64,000 nt of DNA from Symsagittifera roscoffensis (GCF_963678635.1 NC_087070.1:21623461-21687460); one strand, 5' to 3'; numbered from the stretch's first letter, positions 1-11,091 are shown. Notes: a model not told the origin generated them from the letters alone. Made by a program: numbers and translations.

Positions 1-566
1 ATATCGAGTAACAAAGGGGTTGGCTCTGGGAAATTGTAAGGAACATCTGCTTGGGTTCGAGCGATAGCACTAATTCTGCCCTTAATGGGTAAATGAAAAG
101 AGGGCTCTTTCAACTTTTTACAGCTTTAAATTTTGACACCGATCAATAACTTCTGCTTACCTTCCGTCATCGCCAATCAAATTGCTCTAAAATCCCGATT
201 TTTTCTAATAAAAAGTAGCCTCTAGTTAAATTTTGTTTACAAATAATGGGAAACTGTTGTAAGGATTGTTTGTTTCTATTTCCATAAGCGGTGTTGAAAA
301 CATCCACTTAATTCCTCAAAATTTCCATCAGGTATTAGCCACTAAAAATCACTTAAATTTGTCCCATTTTTTCCCGGAATACTTTTCTTATGAACTTTCA
401 TTGAAAACTTAACTCAATTTCAACCTTAGCAACTCAACTTTGATTTGAACTTGCCATAAAATAAATCTTTTCAATTAATTTTTACTATTCAATTTTAACT
501 ATAGTCGAATAATTTTGCTTCAAATATCAATTCTCTTAAGTTTCTTTGGCAAAAGCTCTCGTTAAA
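1..566. other. AT-rich non-coding sequence
   Basis: No long reading frame, RNA gene or repeat structure was recognised here. The stretch may include the 5' untranslated region or promoter of the exon starting at about 567, but no core promoter motif stands out. Confidence 0.5.
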
Positions 567-822
567 ATGAAGAAAACCAAGTTTTCAATTGCTGACTTGA
601 TAACCCCGCAAAGCACAGAGGAAACTTTGCAGTTCTTGGCTCAAAGAGCGAACCTTCTTAATTCTCTTCACATTCATCCGAACATACATACTCAAAACTT
701 CGCGAACTTTAACCAAAATCTCAGCAAAAATCTCTCAATTAAAGTATCTCAACATGAATCGGCAACAAAAAATTTTCCCAATTTAACCGACCAGAAGTTT
801 TTGCTGCAAGTTGCCAGCAAAA
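567..822 (+). CDS. Partial N-terminal exon with an eh1-like motif, cut by the assembly gap
   Basis: The frame opens with ATG at 567 and stays open for about 85 codons until the run of N at 823. Near its start it carries F-S-I-A-D-L-I. This resembles the Engrailed-homology-1 (eh1) Groucho-binding motif that many homeodomain repressors carry close to the N-terminus. The rest is rich in Asn, His, Gln and Leu with no recognisable domain. No homeodomain is visible; if this is a transcription factor, the DNA-binding part would be in the gap or outside the window. The motif match is seen in the sequence. The transcription-factor assignment is inference, and a chance AT-rich open frame is the main alternative. 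Confidence 0.35.
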
Positions 823-1022
823 NNNNNNNNNNNNNNNNNNNNNNNNNNNNNNNNNNNNNNNNNNNNNNNNNNNNNNNNNNNNNNNNNNNNNNNNNNNNNN
901 NNNNNNNNNNNNNNNNNNNNNNNNNNNNNNNNNNNNNNNNNNNNNNNNNNNNNNNNNNNNNNNNNNNNNNNNNNNNNNNNNNNNNNNNNNNNNNNNNNNN
1001 NNNNNNNNNNNNNNNNNNNNNN
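823..1022. other. Assembly gap (200 N)
   Basis: Exactly 200 consecutive N, a common placeholder length, so the true size is unknown. It separates the eh1-like exon from the first copy of a repeat that recurs at 2953, and the repeat may have caused the assembly break. Confidence 0.99.
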
Positions 1023-2247
1023 TTGTAAACGTTTTCTCAGAGGTTTTCTGAGTTCCTATATCAAAGAAATATTCAACTTTTGGATAAAAATTTTAGGCCA
1101 GTCGTCGAGATCTAAATGTGTTTAACCACACTAAAGGTATGCAACACTACCGATTCTATTCGGTGACGGCATCATAAGAAAAAAAATTGAAATGTTTCAA
1201 GAAATGGGAGATCTAGAAAAAACCAATGTTTTATTGGGAGATTTATATGTGATTTATGTTTTTCAAAAAATGAACGTAATTAAAAAGAAACTATTTCTAT
1301 CTTGACTGATTTTTTTGAGATAAACAAAATCAAAAGAAACAAAGAAAGCCAAACTTTTGTGCAAGTATCACAGAATGTTCCGACCACAGACTTTAGAGAA
1401 CTACGGTTACGAAATTTTTTTTCTTCAAATTAGGGTAATTTTTTCTGCTTGATGTGATGAGAGAATCTGACTTAAAAATATATGTTAGGCGTATTAGACT
1501 GTCAGAAGAATATAGGCAAACTGGGCAAAACTTTTTAGAAAATGAATAGAAAAACTTTGAAAAAAAAATTTAAAAAACTTTTCTAAACTTTTTTGCCGAA
1601 ATTTTTGATTTTTTTTTGCAATTTTTAGTTCAGAGAATGAACTTAAAAAAAACACCAAAAACAAGTTTCACTGCCTAAAAAGATTCTTTAAGGTCCTAAA
1701 TTTAGCTCTTGTAAGCCTGCTCGCTTGCTTTATTCGCTCGAAATAGGACGAAAAATCAAAAGTTTCAATCAAACCGGTTTTTCTCGACACTTATTTTTTA
1801 AGTGACTTGCAATGAGAGTAGATTAAATTTTGAACAAGTGAATTTTAATTTACTCTTTCGATGCACTCTTACACCTTTGAAATTTCATACAATTGCCTAT
1901 GGTTCGTTCTATTTTGAACCAATGAAAAAAAGAAATTTCCAAGCGACACTATTTTTTCTTTTTCCGTTTGGCATACTGTAGAATATACAACAGGACGTCT
2001 TCTAATTTTGAATAATCCTTCGAGAAAAATTTGTTTTGTCGTCAAAGCTTACGTTGCTAGTCATCACAAACCAACAGGTACGATTTGCATCGAGATTTTT
2101 ATTCTTTAAGACTGCAGTCAGCTGAAAAAAGCAACAACCTAACTTAACCAGTTTTTTTTTCGCCTCACAACTTTTTGTTTTATTGTTTAAGTTGCCGACT
2201 TTTCAGACAGGAAAAACCCTGACTAACTATTGTTGCATTTTTTGAGG
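1023..2247. repeat. Direct repeat, copy 1
   Basis: This stretch is repeated with small differences at 2953-4170, from the shared start around TTGTAAAACGTTTTCTCAGAGG to the shared block around TTTTGTTTTATTGTTTAAG. Copy 1 abuts the assembly gap, so its left end may be incomplete. Parts of the same family recur near 51180-51620 and 58340-58900 (the block CAGAATGTTC and the words GCTCGCTCGCTTTATTCGCTCGA). No intact coding frame was found, so the family is probably a decayed dispersed repeat. Confidence 0.75.
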
Positions 2248-2952
2248 AAAATAGATGAAAAAATGAAAAAATTGAGGAAGTTTACAAAATCTGTCAGTCA
2301 ATCAAACTTCATGTAATATTGAGAACTTTTTCGGAAGAATACTGTTGAAAAAATTTTCAATAATTTAGTGGTGTTTTGATCGCTTTCTTATACTAATGCA
2401 TTATAGATTTTGATGTTTTCTTATTTATCATTCCACTGATTTTCATAACATTCTAAGCATAACAAAAAACCTACTCATCAACTAGTTACCACTTTTCAAT
2501 GAGAATTCTGAAGGTAACCAAGGGGGTTTATGATAAATGGGATGAAAGGAAAAATTATTCAACTTTACCAAAAATAATAAAAAAATTTCATTTCTAAAGT
2601 TGTTCATTAATTAAGAAGAAATATACAATTAAAAGAAAACAACAAAAAAAAACAAATGTTTTTGGAGCATTATTAACAGTACATTGAAAAAACGTAGTGG
2701 ACTGTTTACGATGAAACCGGCTAAAAGTTTCAAGCGCTCCAGTTTTTTTCGCAACTGGACATTGGGTAAAAAAAAAGACAGAACAACTTTTTCTACGTTT
2801 ACTCCCACTCAAGTAATAACTATTAGAAATTGTTAGTTCTATTTTTTTTGCATTTATTTTATAATCAATTGCGAAAAAGAATGATACCAAAATCTTATGA
2901 GTTATAGCAAAACTCAATACTCAATTACTTTTAACGTGAAGATGAATTAGAC
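2248..2952. other. Non-coding spacer between repeat copies
   Basis: AT-rich sequence with one open frame on the minus strand (2594-2917) that shows no family resemblance and has low-complexity Phe/Lys-rich composition. I regard that frame as chance. Nothing else was recognised. Confidence 0.5.
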
Positions 2953-4170
2953 GTTGTAAAACGTTTTCTCAGAGGTTTTCTGAGTTCCTATATCATGGAA
3001 ATAATCAACTTTTGGACAAAATTTTTAGGCGAGTCTTCGAGATCTAAATGTGTCCTGAAGGTATGCAACACTCCCGATTATATTCAATCATAAGAAAAAA
3101 AGTATGAGATGTTTTAGGATATTCGAGATCTAGAAAAAACCAATGTTGTATTGGGAGATTTATATGTGATTTATGTTTTTCAAAAAATGAACATAATTAA
3201 AAAGAAACTATTTCTATCTTGACTGATTTTCTTAAGATAAACAAAATCAAAAGAAACAAAGAAAGCCGAACTTTTGTGCAAGTATCACAGAATGTTCCCA
3301 CCATAGACTTTAGAGAACTACGGTTTAGAAATTTTTTTTCAAATTAGGGTAGTAGTTTTTTCTGCTTGATGTGATGAAAGAATCTGACTTAAAAATATAA
3401 GTTAGGCGTATTAGACTGTCAGAGTAATATAGGCAAATTGGACAAAATTTTTTGAGAAAATGACTAGAAAAACTTTGAAAAAAAATTTAAAAAATTTTTC
3501 TAAACTTTTTTGCCGAAATAAGTGATTTTTTCTGAAGCTAAAAAAAAATGAAGCTAAAAAACACCAAAAACAAGTTTTACTACCCAAAATTAATCTCCAA
3601 AGTCCTAAATTAGGCATGATTCAGCTCTTGCAAGCCTGCTCGCTTGCGTTATTCGCTCGAATTAAGACGAAAAATCAAAAATTCCATTCAAACCGGTTTT
3701 TCCCGAAACTTAATTTTTTAAGACACTTATTTACTTGCAATGAGAGTAGATTAAGTTTTGAACAAGTGAATTTTAATTTTACTCTTTCGATGCACTTTTA
3801 CACCTGTGAAATTTCATACAATTTTCTATGGTTCGTTTTATTTTGAACCAGTGAAAAAAGAAATTTCCAAACGACACTACTTTGTCATTTTCCGTTTGGC
3901 ATACTGTAGAATATACAACAGGAAGTCTTCTAAATTTGGATGATCCTTCGAGAAAAATTTGTTTTGTCGTCAAAGCTTACGTTGCTAGTCATCACAAACC
4001 AACAGGTACGATTTGCATCGAGATTTTTATTCTTTAAGACTGCAGTCAGCTGAAAAAAGCAACAACCTAACTTAACCTGTTTTTTCGCCTCACAACTTTT
4101 TGTTTTATTGTTTAAGTTTTCGATATTTCAGACGGAAAAAACTCGGACAAAATATTGTTGCATTTTTTAA
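2953..4170. repeat. Direct repeat, copy 2
   Basis: Second copy of the 1023-2247 sequence in the same orientation, offset by about 1.93 kb, with scattered substitutions and small indels. The two copies plus spacer could be a tandem duplication of a ~1.93 kb unit or two insertions of one repeat. Short open frames inside (3411-3617, 3616-3846, 3779-3973) fit no family and are not called as genes. Confidence 0.75.
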
Positions 4171-4569
4171 CCATAACAAGTCAGACATTTCAGCCAACTT
4201 AAAGTTAAAAAAATTCATTTCGGTATTTATGAAACAAGCATTTTAGTGACAAGCACTGAATACCGCGCACTATTGCTTTTTCGCTGATTGTAACCGCAGC
4301 GGAGAAAGCGTTCAGTACTTGCCCATGTCATTTGTATTCGATAATTATAAGAATCAGTGCACCAATGTTACTTTGGCTCAAATGCCCACAGCTGAATTGT
4401 TTTTTTTTTGGCCGAAATATATCGATTGAAATTTGCCCAAATTCATTCTGTACTAGTTGTCGCGAAATTTTATTGTCAAGTTGAGCTTTTCTTTTTAGGT
4501 CAAACGATAATTAATTTATCATACTCGTTACAAATTTATAGCTGAGTCAAAAATATATATGGTAGGAAC

Positions 4570-4996
4570 CAGTGGCGGATCTAGGATTTTCCCGGGGGGG
4601 GGGGGGGGGGATTTCAAAAAAATTTCGAACATTTTGTCGACCTTTTTATTAGGTCAACCGAGTTGATTTTCTGAGCTCTCCCTAAGCATGGTTTAGTCCC
4701 TGTTTTGGCCTAATTTTGTGCGCCGCAGGCAAAAATTTGAAAAAACAGTCCAAAAAAGGCGTTTTAGGCATTTTTTGGAAAATTTTGACCAAAAAATCGC
4801 GCTTTTTCGGCAAGCGCTCTTCCTTCAAAGTTGAAATATATTGGTGCCAAAAGCGCCTTTAGAAAAATTTTAGGGTCGGTCGGCCAAAAATTGATTTCTT
4901 AAAAAGTACCAAAGGGAGACCCTTTGGGTCGGCAGGGGGTCGAATCCCTGAGGGGAGGGGGGCGTCCGCCTCCCCCCCCCCCTAAATCCGCCCCTG
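4570..4996 (+). mobile_element. hAT-type MITE with perfect 8-bp target duplication
   Basis: The ends are CAGTGGCGGATCTAGG at the left and the inverted CCTAAATCCGCCCCTG at the right. The element is flanked on both sides by GTAGGAAC (4562-4569 and 4997-5004). An 8-bp duplication and CA/TG-type short inverted ends are typical of hAT-superfamily elements. It is 427 bp with no coding capacity and contains a run of 17 G at 4594-4610. Related copies occur in inverse orientation at 5665-6020 and more diverged at about 46250-46600 and 49220-49475. Confidence 0.85.
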
Positions 4997-5037
4997 GTAG
5001 GAACAATGTTCCAGCTTTTGGCCGGAATAGTTTTTTT

Positions 5038-5508
5038 TCAGCTGTTTATGGCCGTCTCAACTCCAAAACCCACCTGATTTTTGACACCAGCACTTTTGTC
5101 AACTTCAGGTGTTTCGGAAAAGTCGGCAGACTCGTCAAGTTTGCTACTCTTAACATCAGGTGTCTCGGAGGTCTTTGGCACACTTTGATCATTTATCAGG
5201 TGGGGATTCGAACTGTTTGGGGATATTTGAACATCCGGAAGAGGTATGTCTGGAAACTGATCATTCCCTTCAATCTGGTGAATAGATGTGCTAGCTGTAA
5301 TTTTCTTAATTTCCGGCAACTCTAGTTCATGGTCGCCACTCCTTCGGATTATACCTGTTGTTGTCACTCGACGAGCCAGTCCGTCGGTACTGCTCAGCTC
5401 AACCGATATCGGAACTGGCAATGACTTAATGCGGCTCTGCTCTTCATTGAAGTTTTGAATCAAACTTTTCTTTTGTCTTACGACAATCGGACCCGCTTCT
5501 TCTGTTTC
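5038..5508 (-). CDS. Terminal exon of an unrecognised acidic, serine-rich protein
   Basis: On the minus strand a splice acceptor (TTGTAG at about 5509-5514) is followed by an open frame of 157 codons including the stop, ending in TGA at 5038. The product is rich in Ser, Asp, Glu, Pro and Thr with no domain I recognise. Composition and codon use look like real coding sequence, unlike the neighbouring AT-rich open frames. The frame is phase 0 at the acceptor, so upstream exons should lie at higher coordinates; I could not find them. Two copies of the hAT MITE flank this exon (4570-4996 and 5665-6020). It could also be a pseudogene exon. Confidence 0.5.
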   Translation of the reverse strand, partial: ETEEAGPIVVRQKKSLIQNFNEEQSRIKSLPVPISVELSSTDGLARRVTTTGIIRRSGDHELELPEIKKITASTSIHQIEGNDQFPDIPLPDVQISPNSSNPHLINDQSVPKTSETPDVKSSKLDESADFSETPEVDKSAGVKNQVGFGVETAINS

Positions 5509-5664
5509 CTACAATATCAATTTGGAGTTGAAGGCAAAAAATAACGCAAACATCAAAAGCTTCCCAATGATTTTTATGTAGCAAAAAACTGCAATGAACA
5601 ATTCACCCTAATTTGAAGCAAGTTCGTGATTGCTTCCAACAACGATTGTTTTATACATGCTTGG

Positions 5665-6020
5665 CAGTAGCGGATTTAGGGGGGACGCTTCCCCCTCAGG
5701 GATTCGACCCTCTGCCGACCCAAAGTGTCCCCCTTTGTACTATTTTCAGATATCCATTGTTGGCCGACGAACCTTGAAATATTTCTAAAGGCGCCTTTGG
5801 CGCCAATCTAACTTATATTAAGGGGGAGCGCCTGTCGTAAAAACGCAATTTTTGGTCGAAATTTTCCAAAAATAGCCTTAAAACGCCTTTGTGGGCTTTT
5901 TTTTCAAACCAGGGTCTTCATAGTGGTTTTTTAAGGTGAACTAAATCACGTGGGTCAGTGGAAAGGGTTTCTTGATGAAAAAGAACGGGGAGATACGCGA
6001 GGGAGGGTCTCCCTAGCTCT
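5665..6020 (-). mobile_element. hAT-type MITE, inverse copy
   Basis: Starts CAGTAGCGGATTTAGG and contains the reverse complement of the internal sequence of the 4570-4996 element (for example the blocks GGGATTCGACCC, CTGCCGACCC and AAGGCGCCTTTGGCGCC). The right end is degenerate (CCCTAGCTCTG) and no matching target duplication is visible, so the end coordinate is approximate. Confidence 0.65.
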
Positions 6021-7902
6021 GATTTGATCCCGTAACTAAACTAATCCTACATTTTTGGGTCAAAGTCTACCAAGTAGTCCAAGGATATTGTTCATCGGTG
6101 GTTTGAGTGTGAAGCTTTTTTCAATACGGCAGTACTCACAAAACAGCTGTTTTAATAATCAAAATGCCTTATTTTTGTATTATATATAAACAATGGTCAG
6201 AAAAGCTACCAAGTTTGAAAAAGTACCTTCTGATTGTTCATGATGATCGTTGATTACCAATTTTTTGAATCTTGGCTGGTGTTTTGAACGTTGGGCTGGT
6301 GTTTTGTATGGCAGCAAAGGGGGGGGGGGGGGTTGGTTCGGATGAGGGCGGTGGTGGTGGATCCGGTGGTTACATGTCTGAAAAAGCCTTGATAGGTGCA
6401 AAAATTCTGAGCGGATGATTGACAATGAAACCAATAAAGTTGTGGGAAACCCTTAAAAGTAGAAAAATTGGCATACAATATAGCTCCAAAAATTTTATTA
6501 AAAGTAAGACTCAAAAAAGCACTCATGACAGTCAACAAACTGCTGTTTTTTCAAAAGGTCTTTATTTTTGCAAACACTAAACTAATTATAATTATTAGCA
6601 TTCCATCGACTCGGGTTGGACTCCATACACCGAAAATGCTTATCATACAATTCCATACATCAAGTCATACAATTTTCATACAATTTCTAAAACTGGTTGA
6701 TAAACTTATTTCTGTGGCTGTTTGATTCTAATAAAACAGTCTGGTGATAAAAAAACCGAGGTTTTCGTTTTTTGAAAAAAAAAGCATATCATACAATTCC
6801 CATATATGGAAACTGTATGACTGGCATTTTTTAATTGCTACACAAAAATTTTTCTAGGTAATTTTGAAATTACCCAAAAATTGTTTTTTTTTTCAACTGC
6901 AAATCGAATTTTGTACGCAAACAAACATTTTCCAAAAACTTTTTTGCATGCAAAATTTAATTTTTTGTGTCCATGACGTAGTCCTGGATACAATCATGTT
7001 AAATTTTCTTCCTTTTCGCTGTATAAATTTTTTTTCAAAAACGCTGAAAATTCTTATTTTCTTATTTCTTTTGAATGGCATTTTTATATATGCCTTGATC
7101 AATGTCTGATAGCTTAAAAGTTCAAACTTTTAAATAATCATCCTTAGAAAATTTTGCCAAATTTTAAAAGTTTGTTACTTTTGTTAGGTAGAATTGGTGA
7201 TTATACTGTAGTACATGCTATAGTAACCTGAACGTAAGATTGATTCGTCATTAAGTTAAGTAGTACAGCAAACAAAGGGTAAAGTTCGAAATAGTTCAAT
7301 CTTCGAGAATATCGTCCCTCCTATGCCAGAAAACAAAATTTGACAAAATCGGCGAACCCCCCCCCCCCCCCCATAATGGGAACTAAGGAAGCTAATGTTA
7401 TGAAATTCAGAAGGGGATACAAGATATGATTCGACCCGAGCATACAAGAATCGGGACTCCTTAGACCCTTGAGTGGCAAGTGATAACAGTCCCCGGAAGT
7501 GTAAATGGCCCTATCAGAACTCGGTTACTAGCGGTTGGAATAGACTCAAATTCTAGTATGTTGTAGGCCTAGTTGAGGGAAGCTTAAGTTTGGAACCCCA
7601 GACCCCTAAGACCCCCACTTCCGAAACGGCCATAAAACACTAATAGCCATTAAATCAAGAAATGAATGCAAACACAGATTTAGATAAGAAATAGATCTTA
7701 GGCGACCGTCTTTTACTAACTTCAGGAGCGAGTATTAACACACACGAGAGCGGCGATAAACAACAGGAAACGAAAGAAATGTTCATTTACAGTCCTAGAA
7801 CCATAAATGATAAAAATAAGTATTCGATAAAAAATCCTAAACTGAACAAATTAGAAAATTATTAATCAATTTTGTGCTTGAAGAGATCTCATGCGACAAT
7901 CT
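6021..7902. other. Non-coding sequence with homopolymer G and C runs
   Basis: No convincing gene. It contains runs of 14 G (6319-6332) and 16 C (7357-7372) in an otherwise AT-rich background. The open frames over these runs translate to Gly or Pro stretches and are artefacts. 7440-7780 is less AT-rich but has no long frame. Confidence 0.5.
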
Positions 7903-8202
7903 TCAAAACACAGAGCACAAAAAAAATATTTTCTGATTAGTTCGTGATAAAAAAACTTGGGCTAGCTTTCGAACTGGTGATGGGTCTACATGCAGGCCAT
8001 CTGATGATACAAGTAGTCTGGATCTTATTTTTTTGATTTTTACATAGGGCATGTTGTAAGAAATTGGCAGCCGTTTGTTACACTCATTCAATATTCTTTT
8101 TAGTTGAATGTCACCTGTTTGCCAATCAACGAAACAATTGCAATTTGAAACCATGGTTAAGATACTTGTAGAACGGCCAGGCAAGTGATTTCTTTGTGAC
8201 AT
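7903..8202 (-). CDS. SGNH/GDSL-hydrolase-like fragment
   Basis: An open frame of 99 codons ending near 7903. Its C-terminal part has the pattern SSDGLHVDPSPVRKLAQVFL, which looks like the last conserved block of SGNH hydrolases (D-G-x-H followed by a helix ending L-A). The nucleophile block would be upstream and is not present. A splice-acceptor-like TTCCTTAG precedes the frame by about 35 nt on the minus strand, but that extension has an in-frame stop. It could be a gene fragment or a retroelement remnant. It lies downstream of the caspase stop and is not part of that gene. Confidence 0.35.
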   Translation of the reverse strand: MSQRNHLPGRSTSILTMVSNCNCFVDWQTGDIQLKRILNECNKRLPISYNMPYVKIKKIRSRLLVSSDGLHVDPSPVRKLAQVFLSRTNQKIFFLCSVF

Positions 8203-8353
8203 TTTTCCGCTTCTCTGTGAGGTTTATGCCATTTAACCTAAGGAAAAATTGTTTAAGAGACACGAAGTCTATACCTACGCAACGATTTTTTCTAAATAAC
8301 GGAAGTTTCGGCTAGTTTTTTCTCTTATATGAAATTCAACAAAGAAGATTTTT

Positions 8354-8940
8354 CCCAACTAAAGTTAATTCAGCTCAATAATAAACTAATTCAGTTAATG
8401 ATTAACTAAAATTAATTCAGTTCAACAGCTTTTTTTTCATTTAACAATTATTTACAAATCAGCTCAATGAGGCCTGTAAAAAAGAACCACAACATTGGTA
8501 CCTCAACTAAAGTTAATTCAGCTCAATAATTAACAATTAAGTTAATGATAAACTAAAATTTATTCCGTTCAATAATTTTTTTACATTTAACAATTATATA
8601 CAAATCAGCTCAATGAGGCCTGTAAAAAGGTACCACAACATTGGTACCTCAACTAAAGTTAATTCAGCTCAATAATGAACAATTAAGTTAATAATAAACA
8701 AAAAAATTAATTCCGTTCAATAACTTTTTTACATTTAACAATTATTTACAAATCAGCTCAATGAGGCCTGTAAAAAAGTACCACAACATTGGTACCTCAT
8801 CTTAAGTTAGTTCAGCTCAATAACAAACTAATTCAGTTAATAATCAACTAAAATTAATTCAGTTCAATAACTTTTTTTCATTTAACAATTATTTACAAAT
8901 CAGCTCATTGAGACCTATGAAAAATACCACAATATTAGAC
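8354..8940. repeat. Tandem repeat, ~147-bp unit, four copies
   Basis: The landmark CAACTAAAGTTAATTCAGCTCAATAA recurs starting near 8356 and 8504 and again at about 146-148-bp steps (the word GGTACCTCA is at 8497, 8643 and 8791). Each unit also contains CATTTAACAATTATTTACAAATCAGCTCA and TGAGGCCTGTAAAAA. Divergence between units is a few percent. It ends directly before the last caspase exon and may lie in its 3' untranslated region. Confidence 0.85.
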
Positions 8941-8952
8941 ACTAACTAGCAA

Positions 8953-9404
8953 TTAGTTCTTGGCTGGCTTTTTCTGCGGTCGGAAATAGTTGAAAAGTTT
9001 TTGCTTTCTTGTCATTGTTTGGGTCTTAAAGTTATCTTCAGACAAAAGAGATTTCTGGGCTGCCTGCACTCCTGAACTCTGAGAAGGGAAATAGAAGAGC
9101 TTTCTCATGTAGCTTTTGAAGCATGGATTTTGTTTGCAAACCACGGGCTTACCGCTTCTTGAATCTGTACAATTCATGATTTGTTCAGCCACATCGTGAA
9201 TGACAATTAGTATGATGTGTAGCAGATCGAAATCATCACCGCGTTCTTTAACAGTTCTGATTAGTACCTGTAGAAGATGCGATCCATGATTTGGATCTCG
9301 CATGCTGGGGTGTGGAGAGTCTGAGGAAAACACTACCATCAGGTCCGATTGCTCTGGAATCAGATTTTTCTTTTTGAAGGAATCTCTATCTGATGCAGTC
9401 TCAT
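8953..9404 (-). CDS. Caspase, last exon (linker and p10 small subunit)
   Basis: The acceptor TTTTAG at about 9405-9410 opens an exon of 452 bp ending in TAA at 8953. The first two bases complete the codon left by the p20 exon (phase 1). The product begins with an Asp-rich linker (D-E-T-A-S-D-R-D) that could hold interdomain cleavage sites. The p10 strand MVVFSSDSPHPSMRDPNHGS follows, where the R and G-S of the usual S-W-R-x-x-x-x-G-S substrate-pocket motif are kept but the W is replaced by M. The helical remainder (LLHIILIVIHDVAEQI) matches the p10 fold. Catalytic residues are in the p20 exon. The gene is minus strand and the tandem repeat lies directly after its stop. Confidence 0.85.
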
Positions 9405-10092
9405 CTAAAACAGAAAACAGATGACTTTACTTCAATCTGAACTTTTTATTAATCAACAAATTATACGGTCAAACTAAGATGGATTTGAATAACAATTGAA
9501 TAAAAACTGATTTTTTTTTCAAAAATCAAAAAAAAATAACAGATAACAGTTTTTTATGTAACGTTTTTAAAATCTTTCACTTGAACGCAATGCGGTACAA
9601 AACAAGAAAAAATGCAACAAAACCAAAAAATTTAAAAATTTCGAGAAAAAATTAGACCTTTTTAAAAATATCAAAAAACACTGGATCTTTCTGATTGAAA
9701 AAAGCTGCTGTTCAACTAAGACCATTTATCCACGAGTGAAAGGACCAACAGAAGAGCTGTACAGCTCATTACGGTGAACCTTCAATTTATCGACGCAAAG
9801 TTCAATTTATTGACAACTCCATAAGCGCTATTGTAGAGGAAGGACGGCTAAGATAAATTAACACTACGAGGATGCATTTAATGCTGATTTATGACTTCAT
9901 TGCTGATATTTATGCATTTTTATATCGTTGGTATGGCCCTATCCAGCTTTTGCACTTACCGTAACTAAACGGAAGGGCCCCTTTTGTATTTTCGTTTTTT
10001 TTTTAATTATCATATTACTGTAAGGTCTGCAAAAATTCTGAAAAGTGAAATTTCAAATGTCTTCTAATGTTGAAGAAAATAAACAATCCCAC
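9405..10092 (-). other. Caspase intron between the p20 and p10 exons
   Basis: The donor ACAG|GTGGGA at 10092 and the acceptor TTTTAG at 9405 bound a 688-bp AT-rich intron. A 37-bp stretch at 10020-10057 recurs at 43468-43505 with about one mismatch. No gene was seen inside. Confidence 0.8.
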
Positions 10093-10570
10093 CTGTTTTG
10101 AGTGCTTCTTCAATTTCAAATCCTTTATCGAATACTTCGCCTTGGCACGCCTGGAAAATGATCACTTTTGGTTTACCAGCCCAGTTTTTGTTCATAAACT
10201 TCTGAACAATTTTGTTAGTCTTGAGTTCCAATGCAGAGTCTTTTTTATGATCGGTACCGTAAACAACTCCGTCATCTCCATGTGATGATATAACCAAGAT
10301 CAAACTTTCGTGTTTTCCCATGTTTTTACCAACATCTTCAAGAGTATTTTCCATCTCTTGATCTGTTAAATTTGTTGTACCCTTTCCAGTTGGTCCATGG
10401 TATATTTCAAACTTTCTTTCCCACATAAGTGCTTTCAATCCTTCCTCATCCTTTTCTGCTCCTTGTCTGTTATGCTCGTGATCGAATTTGATGTTATTGA
10501 TCATTACAAACAAGCCAGGTTTTTCAGGGTTTATTTTGTAAAACAATTTTTCGCCCAACTTTCTACTGAT
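10093..10570 (-). CDS. Caspase p20 exon (catalytic His and Cys)
   Basis: A cysteine-protease domain of the C14 caspase family that cleaves after Asp and acts in apoptosis or related signalling in the cytosol. The acceptor TTTTCAG at 10571-10577 opens the exon in phase 0 and the donor ACAG|GTGGGA closes it in phase 1. Visible motifs are GLFVMINNIKF (first strand), E-K-D-E-E-G (helix 1), SSHGDDGVVYG with the catalytic His codon at 10280-10282, and the active-site QACQG with the catalytic Cys codon at 10145-10147. The usual form is QACRG. Both catalytic residues are intact, so the enzyme could be active. No CARD or DED is encoded in the nearby exons. The next upstream exon is 31 kb away across nested transposons. 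Confidence 0.92.
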
Positions 10571-10837
10571 CTGAAAACAAAAAAAAATGTTCGAACATTG
10601 AAAATTGTTGCTTTTTTTAATTTTACAGACTGAAAAAGTTTTATTTGTTTTTTATATCAGACATATTTTTTGTCAATGAGCAATTGGGTTCATTACTGAT
10701 TTTACAAAAAAACCGAACCGTATTTTATGTAGTTGGAATATCCTTTTTGAAAAAACTTTCAAACCTCTTAAATTCTTTCAAAACCTTTCTTTGTTGATTT
10801 TTAATCTTCTTTCATAGCATGCGGAAAATCTTATGAG
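10571..10837 (-). other. Caspase intron, proximal part
   Basis: AT-rich intron sequence between the p20 acceptor and the target-site duplication TATGAG (10832-10837) of the Polinton-like element. The intron resumes after 41312 and ends at the prodomain exon at 41838. Without the nested elements it would be roughly 0.8 kb. Confidence 0.75.
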
Positions 10838-11091
10838 AGTAGTATAGATATACGACACTGGGATTAGGGGGGTGTGATCCCTACAGGAGTCATTGGGTAT
10901 AGATTATACCTAATTATCCCAATGTAAATATTCATACCTAATGATCCCTATGTAAAATAGTTATAGCTAATGATCACTATGTAAAATATTTATACCTAAT
11001 GATCACTATGTAAAAAAATTATATCTAATGATCCCTAAGTAAAATTTTTACAGCTAATGATCCCTATGTAAAATTATTAATCCCTAATGAT
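10838..11091 (+). repeat. Polinton-like left terminal inverted repeat, outer part
   Basis: Contains about seven imperfect copies of a ~27-bp unit of the form TATACCTAATGATCCCTATGTAAAATAT. It is the reverse complement of 41096-41306 (about six copies). The repeat is cut at 11091 by the Ty3 LTR and resumes at 34233 with ATCCCAATGTAT, which matches the opposite repeat without loss. Confidence 0.88.

Noticed and set aside
6180-7109. Short open frames on both strands (60-94 codons)
   Set aside because: AT-rich or homopolymer-driven frames with no domain, no splice context and no repeat support.
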